From the NCBI RefSeq assembly GCF_009695655.1, contig NZ_VUNM01000006.1:33070-97069 (forward strand): a stretch of 64,000 bases of DNA, written 5' to 3'. The DNA comes from Sharpea porci (GTDB lineage: Bacteria; Bacillota_I; Bacilli_A; Erysipelotrichales; Coprobacillaceae). The position numbers and the translations under genes were made by a program. Below, piece by piece: positions 16,096-24,917 of this stretch. A model generated the notes under the pieces. It saw only the letters and a list, made by a program, of their open reading frames with translations. It was not told the origin of the DNA and did no database searches. Position 1 is the first letter of the stretch, and each line of letters starts with the position of its first letter.

Positions 16096-16270
16096 AAAAT
16101 CATTTTTGAAAACAGTTAGTGCGTTAAAATATTGAGTATCCATGGTGAGATGAATAGAGAGTGAAAAGGAACTACATGTTAATAAGTCTACATGCATAAG
16201 ATTATAAAATAAGCTTGTATCCCAACAATTATTAGAAAAAGTAGGTCAATCTTCAGCTATTAAAATAGAG
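16096..16270 (+). pseudogene. Internally deleted relic of the AlbA_2 regulator gene
   Basis: Bases 16096-16122 are identical to the start region of the intact gene (around 13816-13842). The sequence then jumps to a copy of its 3' end (from tattgagtat... around 14858 to the stop at 15010). About 1 kb of the middle is missing and small deletions break the frame. The relic keeps the orientation of the intact gene. Confidence 0.8.
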
Positions 16271-16317
16271 AATGAATACAATGGATTGTTCGTGATATAA
16301 TTTAAGCTATATAAAAT

Positions 16318-16345
16318 ACCCAGGAGAATAAGCCTCTGGGTGTTT
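16318..16345. terminator. Terminator of the RpiR regulator gene
   Basis: Stem acccag...ctgggt is followed by tgtttt on the + side; it overlaps the end of the - strand RpiR gene. Confidence 0.6.
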
Positions 16346-17088
16346 TATTCATGTTTGCCTGTTTTTAGATCATCTTCCACATAATTATCAATCAAATATT
16401 CCATGAGATTTAGTGTGTTACCAAAGAAGTAATTAAGATATTTGTTTTCATAGTCAGTTGTATTAGAGTTGCTGTCAACAATAATACAATAATCACTTTC
16501 TTTTTGATAACTGCTATTGCTTGCGGCAGTAATCGCAATAACTTTGCCTCCATATTGCTTACATTCATGCATCTTAATAAGCCCACGCTTATTTTCTCCT
16601 GAATGTGAGAAGGTAATTAATGTATAGGGTGTTTCATCAGAGACTGTGCTAATTTCTACACCATTAAGATCAACCGCATAGATTCTTTTAAGTAATAACT
16701 TACGATATGTGTAACTGACAAGAAACTGACAAAAGCCTTCACCAAAGAGAAAGACTTTCTTTTCTTTGAAAGCTGTTTGTAATTGTTGTCCAATATCTTC
16801 CCAATTGCTTGTTGTTGTGGCAAAAGGTAATTCACTTAGTTGATGATCTGTTTTGTTTTTAACAATCTGTTGAAGATAATAGATGAATTCTTTATAGTTC
16901 TTCAAACCTGTTCTTTTCACAAGACGGCTTATTGAGGAAATGGATGTGTAATTCTTTTCAGCAATATTCCTGATATCAAGATTTTCTCCATTCTGAATCA
17001 TTGTGAAGATCTTGTTGATTGTGATTTCGTCTTCGGGATAAAAAGTATTATTGGGAAAAAGACGATCAAAGTGATAAATAGTGGACAT
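16345..17088 (-). CDS. RpiR/MurR family transcriptional regulator (HTH_6 + SIS)
   Basis: This 247-aa regulator has an N-terminal HTH_6 domain (about 1-80; ISSISRLVKRTGLKNYKEF) and a C-terminal SIS sugar-phosphate-binding domain (about 105-235; FGEGFCQFLVSYTYRKLLL, TFSHSGENKRG, VIAITAASNS). Such proteins sense phosphosugars. It is divergent from the deacetylase/PTS/GH4 operon, 150 bp apart, and should control it; GlvR of the Bacillus maltose operon has the same relationship. The start is fixed by an ideal aggaggtgactcg site. Confidence 0.92.
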   Translation of the reverse strand: MSTIYHFDRLFPNNTFYPEDEITINKIFTMIQNGENLDIRNIAEKNYTSISSISRLVKRTGLKNYKEFIYYLQQIVKNKTDHQLSELPFATTTSNWEDIGQQLQTAFKEKKVFLFGEGFCQFLVSYTYRKLLLKRIYAVDLNGVEISTVSDETPYTLITFSHSGENKRGLIKMHECKQYGGKVIAITAASNSSYQKESDYCIIVDSNSNTTDYENKYLNYFFGNTLNLMEYLIDNYVEDDLKTGKHE

Positions 17089-17151
17089 ATCGAGTCACCT
17101 CCTGAAAATATTTTCAAGAAACGCAAGCACTTCCAATAGCAACGCAAACTA

Positions 17152-17181
17152 TTGTATACGCTTCCAAAAGTATACTATACT
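17152..17181 (+). promoter_or_regulatory. Promoter and operator of the deacetylase/PTS/GH4 operon
   Basis: TTGTAT (17152-17157) and TATACT (17176-17181) are spaced by 18 bp. The repeat GTATAC-N10-GTATAC (17154-17159 and 17170-17175) covers the spacer and reads as an imperfect palindrome (tatacgctt / aaaagtata). It is the best candidate site for the divergently encoded RpiR regulator. Confidence 0.5.
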
Positions 17182-17238
17182 TTGCTTGTGAAGTAAATGT
17201 ACATATACTAAACAGAATATAACAGAGGGAGTAAGAAA

Positions 17239-18033
17239 ATGAAAAGCGTCATAATTAATGCTGACGACTTTGGCTATTCACCAGCTGTGAATGCTGGCAT
17301 TATCAAAGCCTATGAAGATGGAATACTAACCTCAACAACCCTTATGGCCAATATGCCAGGCTGTGATCATGCAATTACGCTATGCAAAAGTCATCCAGGC
17401 TTGGGGGTAGGTGCCCATCTCACATTAACCTGTGGTTATAGTTTAACACAAGGTCAAACCATTAGTCAGCAAGGTCGATTCTATAACCTAAAAAATTACC
17501 AACTTAATAGAAGTAAAATGGATGATGAAGAAATCTATGAAGAGTGGTGTACACAAATTGATTATTTACTTGCACATGATGTCAAACTTACACATCTTGA
17601 TAGCCATCATCACTTACATGCCTTTAAAGAAAACTATGAGATTACATTAAGAATAGCACAAAAATACGGTTTACCTTTTCGCAATGTTAATTTGCTAGAA
17701 GACAACCTCCAGCTACCTTATCAGAAAAATGTAAAAGGATTATTAGATCTTTGTAATTATCCTCACATACGTGATATCAGTCATAGTTTTAAAAGTGATC
17801 AAAATGCATGTCTAAATGAAATTGAAGCTGTTTTAAAGAAGATAGGAGAGGGTGTGACAGAACTCATGGTCCATCCTGCATATGTTGATGAAACGCTTTA
17901 TTTTCAATCATCATTTAATATCGCAAGAATAAAAGAAGTCTCATTGTTGTGTGATGAAGATGTTGCACAACTCTTTAATAAGTATCAAATACAAATGTGT
18001 CACTATGGCACTATTTCAGGAGAAAAAGTATGA
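17239..18033 (+). CDS. ChbG/YdjC/HpnK family carbohydrate deacetylase
   Basis: This 264-aa protein carries the family start INADDFGYSPAVNAGI with the metal-binding aspartates, the DSHHHLHAF histidine cluster (around residue 120) and MVHPAY near the end. The best known member, ChbG, removes an acetyl group from chitobiose or its 6-phosphate. It is the first gene of an operon, and its stop overlaps the next start (ATGA). Together with a GH4 enzyme this resembles chb operons, but the PTS here is of the glucose family rather than the lactose family, so the substrate is open. Confidence 0.9.
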   Translation: MKSVIINADDFGYSPAVNAGIIKAYEDGILTSTTLMANMPGCDHAITLCKSHPGLGVGAHLTLTCGYSLTQGQTISQQGRFYNLKNYQLNRSKMDDEEIYEEWCTQIDYLLAHDVKLTHLDSHHHLHAFKENYEITLRIAQKYGLPFRNVNLLEDNLQLPYQKNVKGLLDLCNYPHIRDISHSFKSDQNACLNEIEAVLKKIGEGVTELMVHPAYVDETLYFQSSFNIARIKEVSLLCDEDVAQLFNKYQIQMCHYGTISGEKV

Positions 18034-19571
18034 AAGAAAAATTCATGAAATCCGCAAGTATATTCTCTAAAGCTATTATTCAGCCGGTAATGTTTATGGC
18101 TGTAACAGGTATCGTTCTTTCTATTTGTGCAATCTTAAAACTTGAATTTATGCCACAATTTACAAAAGATATTGGTAATTTTATCTTCAATATCTTATCG
18201 GGAGGGATGATTGGTCAGCTAAGTGTGATCTTTGCGGTTGGTATTGCTGCGGCACTTGCAAAGCCTAAGTATAAGACTGATGCAGCCATACTAGGTATTG
18301 TGACATTTATGATCTTCTTGTTCGCAAATAATTCTTGGCTGACACTCACACATCGTCTTGCGAAAGCAGGTGAGTTTGGTCTCTATGGTACAGGACAGGG
18401 AACAATCCTCGGCTTACAGGTTGTTGATATGGGTGTCTTCTTAGGTATTATGATTGGCTGTCTTGTTGGTGTGATGGTGAATAAGTTTGGTGATATTAAG
18501 CTTCACAAGTACTTAGCACCTTATGAAGGAACAAAGTCAGTTTATATTATCTTAATCTTTGTGACAATTATTCTTGCCATTGCTGCTACTTATATCTGGC
18601 CTGTTGTGAATAAGCTTGTTGAAGCGATTGTTAAGACGACAACGACAACGGGATCAATTGGTTTCTTCTTCTATGGCTTCCTCAATCGCCTACTATTACC
18701 TTTAGGCTTACATCATTTCTTATGGATGCCACTCTTCTATACACCATTAGGTGGTACAGCCCATATAGCAGGCCATGTCTATAATGGTGCCTATAATATC
18801 TGGTTAGCTGAGTTAGGCCATGCAGGTTCGATTACAAGCATGCATCCTTCTATTGGCTATCTTGCAAACTTTGGCTCTATTTCTTTACCAATTGGTATCG
18901 CCTTTGCGATGTGGAAAACAGCTAAACCACAAAATCGTAAAAAAGTGGCTGGCATATTAATTCCAACTGTTGTAACAGCATTTATGGCTGGTGTAACAGA
19001 ACCATTAGAATTCCTCTTCCTATTCCTATCTCCTATTCTTTGGTTAGCACATGCTGTTGTTTATGGTTTAAGCTTGTTGATAACGAATTTATTTGGTATT
19101 TCTATACAGTTTGATACAGGTATTAATATGATTATTAATAGCTTTGCCTTCCCAGCTGCTCTTGGTAAACAATACTTTATTCCAATTGTCTTTGTGATTA
19201 CTGCTGTTATGGAATATTTTGTCTTCCGTTATTTAATTGTAAAATTAAATATTCCAACACTGGGTAGAGAAAATATGGATGATGATCAAGTCATTGAAGA
19301 AAAGACTTCATCATCTACAAATGTAGATCGAGCACAAGTGATTAATATTGTTGAAGGATTAGGTGGTAAAGAGAATATCAGTAATATTATGAATTGTTAT
19401 ACGAGACTGAGGGTAGATGTCAAAGATGAGAATAAAGTGAATATGGATATCTTAAAGAAGAAAGTGAAGTCATCAGGTATTGTTGATAAAGGAAAACATA
19501 TTCAAATTGTCATTGGTTTAGGTGTAACAGAGGTAAGAGAAGCTGTTGAAGATTATTTGAAAGGTGAATAA
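18030..19571 (+). CDS. PTS glucose-family EIICB permease (alpha-glucoside/maltose-like)
   Basis: This 513-aa protein imports and phosphorylates a sugar. Residues 1 to about 420 are the EIIC membrane domain (LLLPLGLHHFLWMPLFYTPLGG and TEPLEFLFLFLSP are typical of this family). Residues about 435-513 are EIIB with phospho-cysteine C456 in NCYTRLRV. No EIIA is fused, so it must borrow one; the maltose PTS at 54120 has an EIIA domain. ATG 18030 has ggagaaaaa upstream and overlaps the deacetylase stop. The nearest named relatives in layout are GlvC/MalX-type permeases. Confidence 0.88.
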   Translation: MKEKFMKSASIFSKAIIQPVMFMAVTGIVLSICAILKLEFMPQFTKDIGNFIFNILSGGMIGQLSVIFAVGIAAALAKPKYKTDAAILGIVTFMIFLFANNSWLTLTHRLAKAGEFGLYGTGQGTILGLQVVDMGVFLGIMIGCLVGVMVNKFGDIKLHKYLAPYEGTKSVYIILIFVTIILAIAATYIWPVVNKLVEAIVKTTTTTGSIGFFFYGFLNRLLLPLGLHHFLWMPLFYTPLGGTAHIAGHVYNGAYNIWLAELGHAGSITSMHPSIGYLANFGSISLPIGIAFAMWKTAKPQNRKKVAGILIPTVVTAFMAGVTEPLEFLFLFLSPILWLAHAVVYGLSLLITNLFGISIQFDTGINMIINSFAFPAALGKQYFIPIVFVITAVMEYFVFRYLIVKLNIPTLGRENMDDDQVIEEKTSSSTNVDRAQVINIVEGLGGKENISNIMNCYTRLRVDVKDENKVNMDILKKKVKSSGIVDKGKHIQIVIGLGVTEVREAVEDYLKGE

Positions 19572-19572
19572 T

Positions 19573-20898
19573 ATGGGTAATAAATTTGTAATGGTAGGTG
19601 GTGGTTCCACACAATCACCAGGTATTTTAGAAGTTTTAAGACAACGTGCAAAAGAACTGAATTTAACAGATTTAGTACTATATGACAATGATGAAGAACG
19701 TGTATCGCTTTTAGGCCAGTATACAAAGATGTACTATGGAGAAACAGGTTCACCCGTTCATGTTTCTTATACCACAGATATTGAAGAAGCTTTAAAAGAT
19801 GCCAACTTCCTCTTCATGCAGATACGTCCAGGTCTTAATAAGCAACGTGCAATCGATGAAAAGATTTGTTTAAGAAATGGTGTTGTAGGTCAAGAGACAT
19901 GTGGATTAGGGGGATTCTCTTTTGCGATGCGTGTTATTCCAGCTGTATTGGAAATTGTCGCTAAAGCACAGGAAATTTGTCCTGATGCTTGGATCCTCAA
20001 TTATACCAATCCTGAAGCTATCTTATCGGAAGCTATTTATCATGAATTTCCTGATGCGAAAGTGCTTTGTATTTGTGATATGCCAGTCTCTATTGAAGGG
20101 GCAATCGCAAAGTATTTCAACAAAGATATACATGATTTAACTTTTAAATATTTTGGCTTGAATCATTTTGGATGGTGGAGTGCTGTATATGATGAAAATG
20201 GACAGGACTTATTACCACAATTACGTGAAGATGTACTAACAGGTAAGATTGATACGTTGCTCATTTCTAATGAAGAAACAACGGAGGATCAATACTGGAT
20301 TGATACCTATAAACGTATGATTCAACTCTTTAAACGCTTCCCAGAATATTTCCCTAATTGCTATTTACAGTATTATTTGACGCCAGACGACATGGTCAAA
20401 GAAGATGATATAACATTTACTCGTGGTGACTATGTTATGCAAGGTAGAGAGAAACGTATTTATGAAGAATGCCGTAGAGTGATTGCTCAAAAGAGTGCCA
20501 AAGACTCATCATTACATGCTGGCGTTCATGGTAATTATATTGTTGATATCGCTTATGCCATCATTCATAACACACATGAGCGTTTCACGGTCAACATGAT
20601 GAACCATGGCGCTATCTCTAACTTTGACGTGAATGCCGTTGTAGAAATACCAGCCTATATAGGCAGTCATGGTGCTGAGACTATTAATGTCGGTGAAATC
20701 CCAACGTTCCAAAAAGGCTTAATGGAAATGCAAAAAGCTTATGAAAAAAAGACTGTTGAAGCAGCCCTCACAGGTAGTTATCAAGCAGCTATAGAAGCTG
20801 TCATGTTGAATAAAACAATACCTAATTATAATATTGGTAAGAAAGTTCTTGATGAACTTTATGAAGCGAATAAGCAATACTGGCCTGAATTGAAATAG
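19573..20898 (+). CDS. Glycoside hydrolase family 4, 6-phospho-glucosidase (alpha type likely)
   Basis: This 441-aa NAD- and Mn-dependent enzyme hydrolyses a 6-phospho-glycoside. The NAD-binding loop is VGGGSTQSPG at the N-terminus. Other GH4 marks are NYTNPEA, CDMP with the metal-ligand cysteine, and GLNHFGWW. In this family CDMP is usual in alpha-specific members such as GlvA, whereas beta-specific ones tend to have CN-x-P, so alpha-glucoside 6-phosphates are favoured; this is family knowledge applied here, not a proof. ATG 19573 follows aaaggtg immediately after the EIICB stop, so transport and hydrolysis are coupled. Confidence 0.9.
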   Translation: MGNKFVMVGGGSTQSPGILEVLRQRAKELNLTDLVLYDNDEERVSLLGQYTKMYYGETGSPVHVSYTTDIEEALKDANFLFMQIRPGLNKQRAIDEKICLRNGVVGQETCGLGGFSFAMRVIPAVLEIVAKAQEICPDAWILNYTNPEAILSEAIYHEFPDAKVLCICDMPVSIEGAIAKYFNKDIHDLTFKYFGLNHFGWWSAVYDENGQDLLPQLREDVLTGKIDTLLISNEETTEDQYWIDTYKRMIQLFKRFPEYFPNCYLQYYLTPDDMVKEDDITFTRGDYVMQGREKRIYEECRRVIAQKSAKDSSLHAGVHGNYIVDIAYAIIHNTHERFTVNMMNHGAISNFDVNAVVEIPAYIGSHGAETINVGEIPTFQKGLMEMQKAYEKKTVEAALTGSYQAAIEAVMLNKTIPNYNIGKKVLDELYEANKQYWPELK

Positions 20899-20927
20899 GT
20901 AAAGCTTATGAAATAACCATTATAGTA

Positions 20928-22157
20928 TTGACTGTAATTTCATTAATACATATGAATCCCATTGTAAAAGCAGAAGAAATCATTCCAATTAAAGACGGTT
21001 ACTATCTTGATTTTCACGACGAATTCGAAGGTGATACATTAGATAGAACAAAGTGGACAGATTATTATTTGCCTCATTGGACTTCGAATCCACAAAATGC
21101 TAAAGGTAATATAAGATTGGAAGATGGGAAGTTAGTGGAATATATTGACAAAGATCAAAAACCTTGGGCACCAGAACTTGATGGAACTGTCCGCTCAAGT
21201 GCGATAATGAGCTTTAATAAGAACTGGATTCATAATTTTAGTGGTAGTAGCACTCTTAAAAGCAATCAGAAGGAATGGACAGGCTACGTAACTACATATG
21301 GTTATTTTGAGATAAGAGCAAAATTTTCGAATGTTAGTGGTGGTGGACATCAAGCATGGTGGATGGTCGGAATGCAAAATGACACCAATAACTGGTTTGA
21401 TTCTAAACAAACTGGAGAAATTGATATAATTGAAACATTCTTCAGTAAGCCTAATACATGGCGACTAGCTACATTCGGGTGGAATGATCCATTCTTTCAA
21501 ACAACAAATTGGTTTATACAAGAAGAGCAAGCACCTGCAAGTGATCTGACTGAGCAATATCACACATACGGACTGGATTGGTCACCAGGATCATTAAAGT
21601 TCTATTTTGATGGTGAACTTTATAAGGAATTAAATCAAGCACCCGACTATCCAATGGGAACTATATTGAATATTTATACTGATGCTGGCTCAGGAAAGGC
21701 TAACAATGTCTATCCAAAAGAGTGGTCAATTGATTACTTTAGAGTATATAAGCGTAAAGATGGTTATAGTTTACCAACACGATCCTTGGTAAATCGAGAA
21801 ACAAGCGAAGCGCTTTATATTGAAGAAAATTCTGATAAAGTATTATTAACAACTGATGAAAAGAAGAGACAAAAATGGAAACTTATTCCTAAAGGTGAGT
21901 ATTTCATCGTTCAAAATGTGTCTACTGGTGAATATTTACATATAGAGAATCAAAAGGATTATTTAGAACATGGGAATATTCCTGAAACATATTGGAGTGC
22001 ACAATGGAAAATAGAGAAATTTGATGCATATGTAAGATTTGTTAATAGATGGAAACCAAATAAAGTCATACATATAGAAAATAACCTTGGCTATGTAGAA
22101 GTAGAGGAATTGCATCAGGGCGCATGGAGAGGACAGTGGTTAATTGAAAATGTCTAG
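20928..22157 (+). CDS. GH16 family beta-glucanase with C-terminal ricin-like domain; start disrupted
   Basis: This endo-beta-glucanase (laminarinase/lichenase-like) has the GH16 catalytic motif GEIDIIE around residues 163-169 and the WSPGSLKFYFDG and YFRVY strands. Residues about 285-409 form a repeat region ending in W-K-I/W-L-I motifs, like a ricin-type beta-trefoil lectin. The only in-frame start is TTG 20928, without a ribosome site. ATG 20908 reads ATG-AAA-TAA, but restoring one A gives MKITIIVLTVISLIH, a proper signal peptide joined to this frame. Secretion is therefore probably lost or compromised by a one-base deletion. Confidence 0.8.
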   Translation: MTVISLIHMNPIVKAEEIIPIKDGYYLDFHDEFEGDTLDRTKWTDYYLPHWTSNPQNAKGNIRLEDGKLVEYIDKDQKPWAPELDGTVRSSAIMSFNKNWIHNFSGSSTLKSNQKEWTGYVTTYGYFEIRAKFSNVSGGGHQAWWMVGMQNDTNNWFDSKQTGEIDIIETFFSKPNTWRLATFGWNDPFFQTTNWFIQEEQAPASDLTEQYHTYGLDWSPGSLKFYFDGELYKELNQAPDYPMGTILNIYTDAGSGKANNVYPKEWSIDYFRVYKRKDGYSLPTRSLVNRETSEALYIEENSDKVLLTTDEKKRQKWKLIPKGEYFIVQNVSTGEYLHIENQKDYLEHGNIPETYWSAQWKIEKFDAYVRFVNRWKPNKVIHIENNLGYVEVEELHQGAWRGQWLIENV

Positions 22158-22465
22158 AGAAGACGTATAGAACATATTAATTAACACAATGGACAAATGT
22201 AAATCTAAAACATTTGATTATAACTTTCAGTTTATTGATCTTTGGTATTGAAATTTCGCTTGTAGGACTTACTTCCTGACATCATATCCTGAACTGGAAT
22301 TTAAAATTCCAGTTCAAGAAACTCTTCAAAGGCATAATCTTCTAACAGGAGATTATGCCTTTTGCGTACTATGCTATTTTTAAATATTTTTCATAATCTT
22401 GATATCCATCAATTATTTATAACATCTTCCTCGCTATACTAAAGCCATCAAAGGAGGTTGATATC
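22158..22465. repeat. Intergenic region with a 27-bp perfect palindrome and a terminator
   Basis: Bases 22291-22317 form two perfect 13-bp arms (tgaactggaattt and its complement) around a single A. At 22328-22364 arms aaaggcataatct / agattatgccttt followed by T residues form an intrinsic terminator for the GH16 gene. No gene is visible between them. Confidence 0.7.
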
Positions 22466-24607
22466 ATGCAAAAATGGTTATTAAAAAATCGTCAGAACAT
22501 TACATTTATTACAGGGTTATTAGTGTTGCTTGCTTTAATGATACAATGGTTCTTTAAAAATAAACAGCTTGCTGATTTATTATTGTTGTTGGCATCACTT
22601 ATTGGTGGTTTTCCAATTCTCATGCAGGCTATATCAGTATTAAAAGTGAAGGTTATCAGTATTGATTTACTTGTCACCATAGCGATACTAGGAGCTTTTG
22701 TCATTCAAGAATTTGAAGAATCTGCAATTGTTGCTTTTCTTTTCCTCTTTGGAGCTTATCTAGAACAAAAGACATTAACAAAGACACGTTCGGCTATTCA
22801 GAATCTTGTTGCCCTTACGCCAAGTGTCGCTTTGCGTCAAAATGAAGAAGGTAACTTTGAAGAAGTAGACATCGATGAAGTGAGAAAAGCTGATCGTCTT
22901 CTTGTGAAAACAGGGGACAAGATTCCCGTAGATGGAAAGGTCATCTATGGCCATGGCAGTGTCAATGAAGCAAGTATTACCGGTGAACCTTTAGCCATCA
23001 GTAAGGCTATCAATGATGATGTTTTTGCAGGAACTATACTTGAAGATGGAACAATTCAGATAGAAGCAGAAAAAGTAGGTGAGGATAGTACTTTTGGTAA
23101 AATCATTGCTTTAGTAGAAGAAGCACAAGATTCCAAGTCATCAATGGAACGATTTATTGATCGTTTTGCGAAATATTATACACCTGCAATTCTTGTATTA
23201 TCCCTTCTTGTCTTTATCTTTACTCAAAGTATCTCTTTAGCGATTACCATCTTAGTCCTAGGTTGTCCTGGGGCGCTTGTGATTGGCGTGCCCGTCTCCC
23301 ATGTTTCAGGAATAGGGAATGGAGCGCATCATGGTATCTTGTTTAAAGGTAGTGATGTGATTTCTAAATTCAGCCATGTTGACAGTATTCTTTTTGATAA
23401 AACGGGAACTTTGACTTATGGCAATCCAGAAGTCATTACCACACATTATTATCAACAAGATCATCATCTTATAAATCGTTATCTTATCAGTATTGAGAAA
23501 GAATCCAGTCATCCCCTTGCGAAAGCCATTGTCAAATATTATCAAGACGTTTTAACGCTACCCGTATCATCCACTCAAGTTATTTCTGGAAGTGGTATTC
23601 AAGCAAGTGTTGATGCTCATGATATTCTTATTGGTAATCGTTATTTACTTTATCAATCTCATGTAAATATAACAGATGTTGTTGAACAAGATCTTAAAAC
23701 AATGGAAGAAGATGGTCAGTCAATTGTCATAATGGCTATAGATGGGCAGGTTGCTCTTGTATTAGGCATTCGTGATCAGCTACGTACAGGCGTTAAAGAA
23801 GACTTACAGGCACTAAAGAAGTTGGGTGTTAAAAATCTTATTCTTCTTTCTGGTGATAACCAGACAACAGTAGATCTTATCAACAAGGATTTAGGATTGA
23901 GTAAAGCCTATGGTAATCTCATGCCAGAAGACAAAGCATATTTTGTAAGAAAATATCAAGATAGAGGAGAGATTGTAGCCTTTGTTGGAGATGGCATCAA
24001 CGATAGTCCATCACTCGCTTCTGCTGATATTGGTATTGCCATGGGCAATGGTACAGATGTCGCTATTGAAACATCAAATGTTGTTATTATGCATTCTGAT
24101 TTCCATAAAATCCCTTATGCCCTCTCTCTAGCTAGAAGAACAACCCTTAATATGATTGAAAATATTGTTATAGCTTTAATGGTTGTTGTGGTTCTTCTCA
24201 CAAGTATCTTTGCGAGTGATTTTATGAATATGGCGATAGGTATGTTTGTGCATGAAGCAAGTATCTTGGTCGTTATTCTTAATGCAATGCGTTTATTAAA
24301 ACATCACAAACTTGATAGAAATCAATTATTAATTAAAAGATCTTCAAGTAAACTAAAGTCAGAAAGGAAGTCGATGAATATGAAAAAAGCAGTCTTACAG
24401 TTAGAAACACTTGCATGCCCAACATGCATGCAGAAAATCACAGGAGCACTTAAAAGTGTTCCTGGTGTTGATCAGGATAGTGTCAGAGTCCTCTTCAATG
24501 CCAGCAAAGCGAAACTTACATTTGATGAAACTGTTACTGATATTAAGGATATCAGACAGGCAGTTGTTCATATTGGTTATGATGTACTTAAAGCATCAAT
24601 ACAATAA
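22466..24607 (+). CDS. Heavy-metal P1B-type ATPase with C-terminal HMA domain
   Basis: This 713-aa pump exports a metal cation. The phosphorylation site is DKTGTLT (around residue 312), the TGE actuator motif appears as SITGEPLAI, and GDGINDSP closes the ATP domain. Two features are unusual: the membrane CPx motif reads CPG (GCPGALVIGVP), and the HMA metal-binding domain (LACPTCMQKI) sits at the C-terminus (about 640-713) rather than the N-terminus. Internal ATG 24376 (gene codon 638) after aaagg could also express the HMA domain alone. It heads an operon with Ric- and FLP-like genes. Confidence 0.9.
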   Translation: MQKWLLKNRQNITFITGLLVLLALMIQWFFKNKQLADLLLLLASLIGGFPILMQAISVLKVKVISIDLLVTIAILGAFVIQEFEESAIVAFLFLFGAYLEQKTLTKTRSAIQNLVALTPSVALRQNEEGNFEEVDIDEVRKADRLLVKTGDKIPVDGKVIYGHGSVNEASITGEPLAISKAINDDVFAGTILEDGTIQIEAEKVGEDSTFGKIIALVEEAQDSKSSMERFIDRFAKYYTPAILVLSLLVFIFTQSISLAITILVLGCPGALVIGVPVSHVSGIGNGAHHGILFKGSDVISKFSHVDSILFDKTGTLTYGNPEVITTHYYQQDHHLINRYLISIEKESSHPLAKAIVKYYQDVLTLPVSSTQVISGSGIQASVDAHDILIGNRYLLYQSHVNITDVVEQDLKTMEEDGQSIVIMAIDGQVALVLGIRDQLRTGVKEDLQALKKLGVKNLILLSGDNQTTVDLINKDLGLSKAYGNLMPEDKAYFVRKYQDRGEIVAFVGDGINDSPSLASADIGIAMGNGTDVAIETSNVVIMHSDFHKIPYALSLARRTTLNMIENIVIALMVVVVLLTSIFASDFMNMAIGMFVHEASILVVILNAMRLLKHHKLDRNQLLIKRSSSKLKSERKSMNMKKAVLQLETLACPTCMQKITGALKSVPGVDQDSVRVLFNASKAKLTFDETVTDIKDIRQAVVHIGYDVLKASIQ

Positions 24608-24621
24608 AAGGAGGCCTATTT

Positions 24622-24900
24622 ATGATACAATCATTCTATAACACAAATAATGCAATACTAGATCTCTATACAAAAGCTATCACGAAAGCACATGGACAAC
24701 ATCATCCAGAAGTTTTTAAAGTACGTGCTATTTATAAAGAGATTCAGAATAAGATTAATCATAATCAATATGATCTTACAAATGAATTCTCACAATTACG
24801 TATAATTACAAATGACTATTTCATCCCGAATGATGTATGTGGTACTTTTAAAGCAACCTATGAAATGTTGAAAGCTTTTGATGAAATCTCAACACAATAA
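24622..24900 (+). CDS. Ric-like iron-sulfur cluster repair protein (short form)
   Basis: This 92-aa helical protein starts after aaaaggaggc, 14 nt behind the ATPase gene. KAHGQHHPEVFKV and the closing CGTFKATYEMLKAF match what I remember of the short Ric/hemerythrin-related proteins annotated beside FLP regulators in lactobacilli. Full-length Ric/YtfE proteins carry a di-iron site and repair oxidised Fe-S clusters; only some of those histidines are present here. The location in a metal/redox operon supports the call. Confidence 0.55.
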   Translation: MIQSFYNTNNAILDLYTKAITKAHGQHHPEVFKVRAIYKEIQNKINHNQYDLTNEFSQLRIITNDYFIPNDVCGTFKATYEMLKAFDEISTQ

Positions 24901-24917
24901 GAAAGAGAGGCTATCTT

